27,403 nt of DNA, from NCBI RefSeq assembly GCF_900090045.1, contig NW_021638308.1, forward strand, positions 1 to 27,403. Reading direction: 5' to 3'. Below the pieces are notes generated by a model. It searched no databases. It was not told the origin of the DNA and was given only the letters and a program-made list of their open reading frames with translations. Positions 23,439-27,403 of this stretch are shown piece by piece; the first letter of the stretch is position 1; every line of letters starts with the position of its first letter. The translations under genes were made by a program, and so were the position numbers. Source of the DNA: Plasmodium malariae (Eukaryota > Apicomplexa > Aconoidasida > Haemosporida > Plasmodiidae).

Positions 23439-24390
23439 TTATCTTTTCCTATGCCTAATTTTTTCATATTTTTTTACTTTTTTATGATAATATACAACTC
23501 CTGCTATAAGTATTACACTTAATAGGAAGATGGGCACAAAGTATATAAGAAAGCCCAAAAATCCTGTTACACAGTAGTTTGGCCTCTTACCATTTTGTAA
23601 TACAACAGAATTTGTGAACCAACTAAAACGAGATTTGGTTAACAAGTTATAAAAAGATTTTAAGGCAGGAGAAGCACTATCTGAAACGGGTGAAATAAGA
23701 ACAATTATTTTTTTCAAACCAAATGTAAGCCCACATCTACAAAAATTATCTAATATGAATGATATTGCAAAAACCAATAATATTAATAAAGGTAAAGCAA
23801 ATCGTAATCCGCATTTCTTACGTATTATTTTTTTGTATATCCTATCACTAATTGTCCTATTTTTTTTAAGAAAGTCTTCATAATCAAGTTCTTTGAATAT
23901 TTTTTTTTCTAAATTGGAATATTTTTTTGTTTCAAATATACAGGTTTTATTTTTCACATCGTTTTTATAGCCTTTTTTATTACTTAATGAACTTCTATAT
24001 GATTGATTTTTTTTTCCTAAGGTATATTTTTGATTAATATATATATCTTTTTTGTTGTGTATTCCATTTGATATATTTCCATTAAACATACAATACTGGG
24101 ATCCTTATCCTGATTATATTTTTCTAGTAAACGATAATTTCTTGCATATAATTTTTTACGATAATTGTAGCATTCACCCAACGTTTTATTATAAGTATTC
24201 TGAAAAAGTAAAAAAAATATTTATTATATAATTTAATGAATACTTTTACACTAAAATAATGTATTAATAAAAGTAAAACACAAAAAATATGAATAAAAAA
24301 AATGATTAAATAATATTGTCGCACCATATAAATATAAATATGACATATCCAACTTAAAAGAATTAACGTAGTAATTTTAACAAATAACAT
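23439..24390 (-). pseudogene. fam-l pseudogene (one frameshift, shortened first exon)
   Basis: It has the two-exon fam-l layout. Exon 1 is 24390-24325 (22 codons; MLFVKITTLILLSWICHIYI and a final YM), the intron is 24324-24200 (125 nt, GTGCGA...TTTTTCAG, phase 0) and exon 2 is 24199-23439. Exon 2 is 761 nt, not a multiple of three. The frame entering from exon 1 reads through RLLEKYNQDKD (PEXEL-like R-L-L-E-K), then runs out of register and stops at TAG 24019-24017. The family core resumes one frame over, from about 24089 to the stop at 23439: KKYSNLEKKIFKELDYEDFL, two membrane segments near the centre and C-terminus, and a basic tail. The break lies at about 24080-24107. The start is also degraded: a TAG at 24408-24406 sits in frame upstream, where the fam-m gene has its MDQKIK start, so exon 1 is seven codons shorter than in the other two genes. 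A sequencing error could explain the frameshift but not readily the start as well. Confidence 0.85.
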
Positions 24391-27300
24391 TGTCGTAATT
24401 TTCTTCTATGATATATATCTTTAATATGGTAATATACTGAAAAAGGATATAATTAACAAAGATATGATATTTTTATAAAAATAAGGACACTATTATTATT
24501 TATTTATTCTATTATTTTTTTTTTTTTGTAAGAATATAGTAAAATGTTATAATTAAAAATTTTTACATTGAAAAAAATGTAAAATAAATAAACTATAAAA
24601 TATTTATCATATGCTATCCATAAGAAAAATTTTAAAGAGATTAATATAAATAGAGTTCAAAAATAAATGCTCAAAATATACAAATTATTTATTTAATATA
24701 ATAAGGTAATTAAATATTTTTTTTTAAAAATAATAAAATAGATGGATAATTAATATACACTTCCAGGTGTTGAGCATACATACATTATAGATTGTAGAGA
24801 ATATAGGTAATATATAGTTCTATATTAAAAGAAGAATTTATTTTAATAATGTATTTCATTAAAAATTTAATTTTATAAAATTATTATATTTAAAAAACAT
24901 GGTATTAAAGTTAAATAACATTATTATTTTTATTATATCATAATGGTAATAATTATATTTATATATAGTATTGAATAATTGTTGTAAAACGTATTAACGT
25001 CAGCATAATCTTTGTACAAAATTTTTTTGGTTTAAATATATCAAGGGTATAAATAAATATAATGCTTCTTTATCTATATTTTATCATTTATGCTTAAATA
25101 ATTTTTGTATTATTCGGTTAATTCTAACAATTATTTATAATAAAAAGCAAAATTATTATATCCCTTAAATTTTCTATTTAACTATAACCTAAATAAATTC
25201 AAAAATAGACAATATTCTATTAACAATTCATTTTTTAAAGGAATATTCTGTTATTATTTATACTTTCATACATGAGCTATAAAAAAAAAAACTTAAAATC
25301 CTATTAAAAATATTTTTACATTAGACAAGTTATTAAGTAAATAATGTTCATAATAATTTTTTTATAGAGCTAATTTTTTATATTTTACTTTTAAATAAAA
25401 AAAATATATAATACAAAAGAAATAAACTATTTATTTCCATGAAATGCAGAACAACTTATGTATTAAATGTAATATAAATAAATTTAAAAAAAAATTATTA
25501 AAGTGATTACTTACAGCCATTAAAAAGTAAATATAATTATTAAAAAAATAAATTACTTCATTAGATGAATAACGTTATATTAATTGTGATATTATATGTT
25601 AAATTAAACAATTACATATTTAATATAATATAAATCTATGCAACATTCTCACTTATAATATTTAAGTATAAAGTACATATTTCTATAATGAATATATAGT
25701 AGTGTCAATATCACATTTATACGAAAAAAAAAAAAAACATAATATATATATATGTTTTAATTTAAGATAATAAACTATAATAAAACAATAAATTATAATA
25801 CTAAATTAAATATAAAAACATAAGAACTGTTAAATATTTTTTTTATAAATTTTTTTTTACTTTCTGTATTAATGTATCTATGTATATTCTATTTCCTATG
25901 AAAAAGTTTATAAGTATACATTAAACTTTTTTTAAGTAAATAATTTCATTAAGAATATATAAACGCGTCATTAGATACACGAAAACCTTCATTTCTGAAT
26001 ACAATATATTAATTATAAATAGGTTTCCATTTCATTTCCTTGTAGTTCAATGACTAATTTTAAAGAGTTTACCATTATATATGCATTAAAATATAAAATA
26101 ACCTATATATAATACAATAGTAACACCCTTCTTACAATAATATAATCATCTTAGAACATCTTTGTAATATATAAAACAAAATAATTAAAGGAATTGGAAA
26201 AAAAGTGATAAAAATACAATAATATATTCTATTACAGAAACTGCCAAACTTTTATTCATATATGCTTGATTTTTTAAACGTTTTTTCCTGTGAAAAGAAT
26301 TTCGACTTTTTTGGTTCTTATTTTATTTAAAAATTGGTCATTATATATTTAATATAATTATTAATACTCAGTATAAACTATACTTATATTTATAAATCTT
26401 TAAAATGAATATTAAATCATTAATTTATATTTAGACAACCATAAAAAATACAACATAAGTAAAAATAAATATTTAAACATAATAGAAACATTGTAGAAAA
26501 TATGAATTTATTTCAATTAATCCTAAACATAATTTATATTTTTACAGACAGTACACATTTAGATATTTACAGTTATGAGAAATAAAAAAAAAAAGAATTT
26601 TTACATACTACATATTAGTATACAATTATATTTAATTCACAAATTTAATATTTGAATTACATAAAATATAGGAACCGTATGCATTATATTTGTTTTTAAT
26701 GTTTCATTATAATTTATTATTAATTAATACATTTATAATAGAATAAACACAAAAATAAGCAAAATAATAAAATGATAAATGCTTTTAAGTATTAATATAA
26801 CTGTAAATAAATAAACACTGTAAGTACTTTAAAAATTATATAATAATTTATATTTATTAAGTATTTCTTTTTATTATATACGTATATCTTCAAATTTACA
26901 AGAAAAAAAAAACAAAATAACAGAATTTTAAAGAGGATTTATAGTAATTATACTTTCTAACACACTTTTTATTAGCGTATAAGATAAATATTAATTTTTT
27001 TATATATATAAAACAAATATGTATACACTTATCAATACAATGATATATATTCACTTTTCTTTATTAAATACAAGAAAAGACATATAGTTTTTTTAATGTC
27101 AAACTAATGACGCGTTATTTTAATAATCTATATATATAATCATTCTATAACAGAATAAGATATAAAATAAAAATCTCTAATTTTTAGATAAAATACAAAT
27201 TACCACATTTTTTAAAAATTTTTAAGAATTATGATATATTAATTTCATTGTAAAGAAAAAACATATATTTTATAGAAATCAATTTGAATACATAAATATA

Positions 27301-27403
27301 TATATTATTCAAGTGTATTTATTATACAGATATAATATATTAGAGCGAGAATTAAAAAACTTCATATATTGAAATTCATAGAAAAAGTAAAGCTATAATT
27401 TTT
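24391..27403. other. 3 kb non-coding, A+T-rich stretch to window end
   Basis: No gene, repeat family or RNA is recognised. The first few hundred bases are the 5' flank of the fam-l pseudogene. The rest is poly-A/T and TA-rich low-complexity sequence with only short chance frames. Nothing indicates a gene running off the right edge. Confidence 0.7.

Noticed and set aside
24124..24390. 88-codon single-exon reading from the fam-l pseudogene start
   Set aside because: It reads through the intron. The GT/AG sites at 24324 and 24200 and comparison with the other two loci show a spliced exon 1.
1..27403. CRISPR arrays, transposons, tRNA or rRNA genes, and prokaryotic operons
   Set aside because: No spaced direct repeats, transposase or reverse transcriptase motifs, or structured RNA signatures were seen, and the genome is that of a eukaryotic parasite.

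Overview
The window is the left end of a chromosome from a human-malaria-type Plasmodium, most likely Plasmodium malariae. It opens with about 480 bp of degenerate Plasmodium telomere repeat (AACCCTAAA/AACCCTGAA on this strand). The rest is extremely A+T-rich and carries only multigene-family members: two fam-l genes (one frameshifted), one fam-m gene, one PIR gene and one STP1 (SURFIN-like) pseudogene. The fam-l/fam-m pairing is what points to P. malariae, where these families are known. The species call rests on family recognition by eye, not on a search.

Layout: telomere 1-477; fam-l gene 1305-2245 (minus, two exons); a 6.3 kb non-coding stretch with low-complexity tracts, inverted repeats and one possible gene relic; STP1 pseudogene 8564-11200 (plus); 4 kb non-coding; intact three-exon PIR gene 15170-16350 (plus); fam-m gene 19054-19943 (minus, two exons); fam-l pseudogene 23439-24390 (minus, two exons, frameshifted, shortened start); about 3 kb non-coding to the window end. 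The fam-l/fam-m loci point toward the telomere, while STP1 and PIR point away from it. No metabolic or housekeeping gene, RNA gene or transposon is visible. No tandem TARE-like satellite separates the telomere from the first gene.

Where function is known or suspected, all these products are variant proteins exported to the infected red cell or placed at a membrane. The three fam-l/fam-m loci share one architecture: a 22-29 codon signal-peptide exon, a 125-128 nt phase-0 intron, a PEXEL-like R-x-L-x-K motif at the same distance into exon 2, and two C-terminal membrane segments. They also share a 17-bp element 183-186 bp past the stop codon (TTAAAACATTCAAAT[T/C]C on the plus strand). That element is the least expected structure found here. 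The other main points are a lone fam-l next to the telomere whose missing partner would lie about where the chromosome now ends, and an STP1 copy that keeps its full layout despite about nine stops and three frame breaks.
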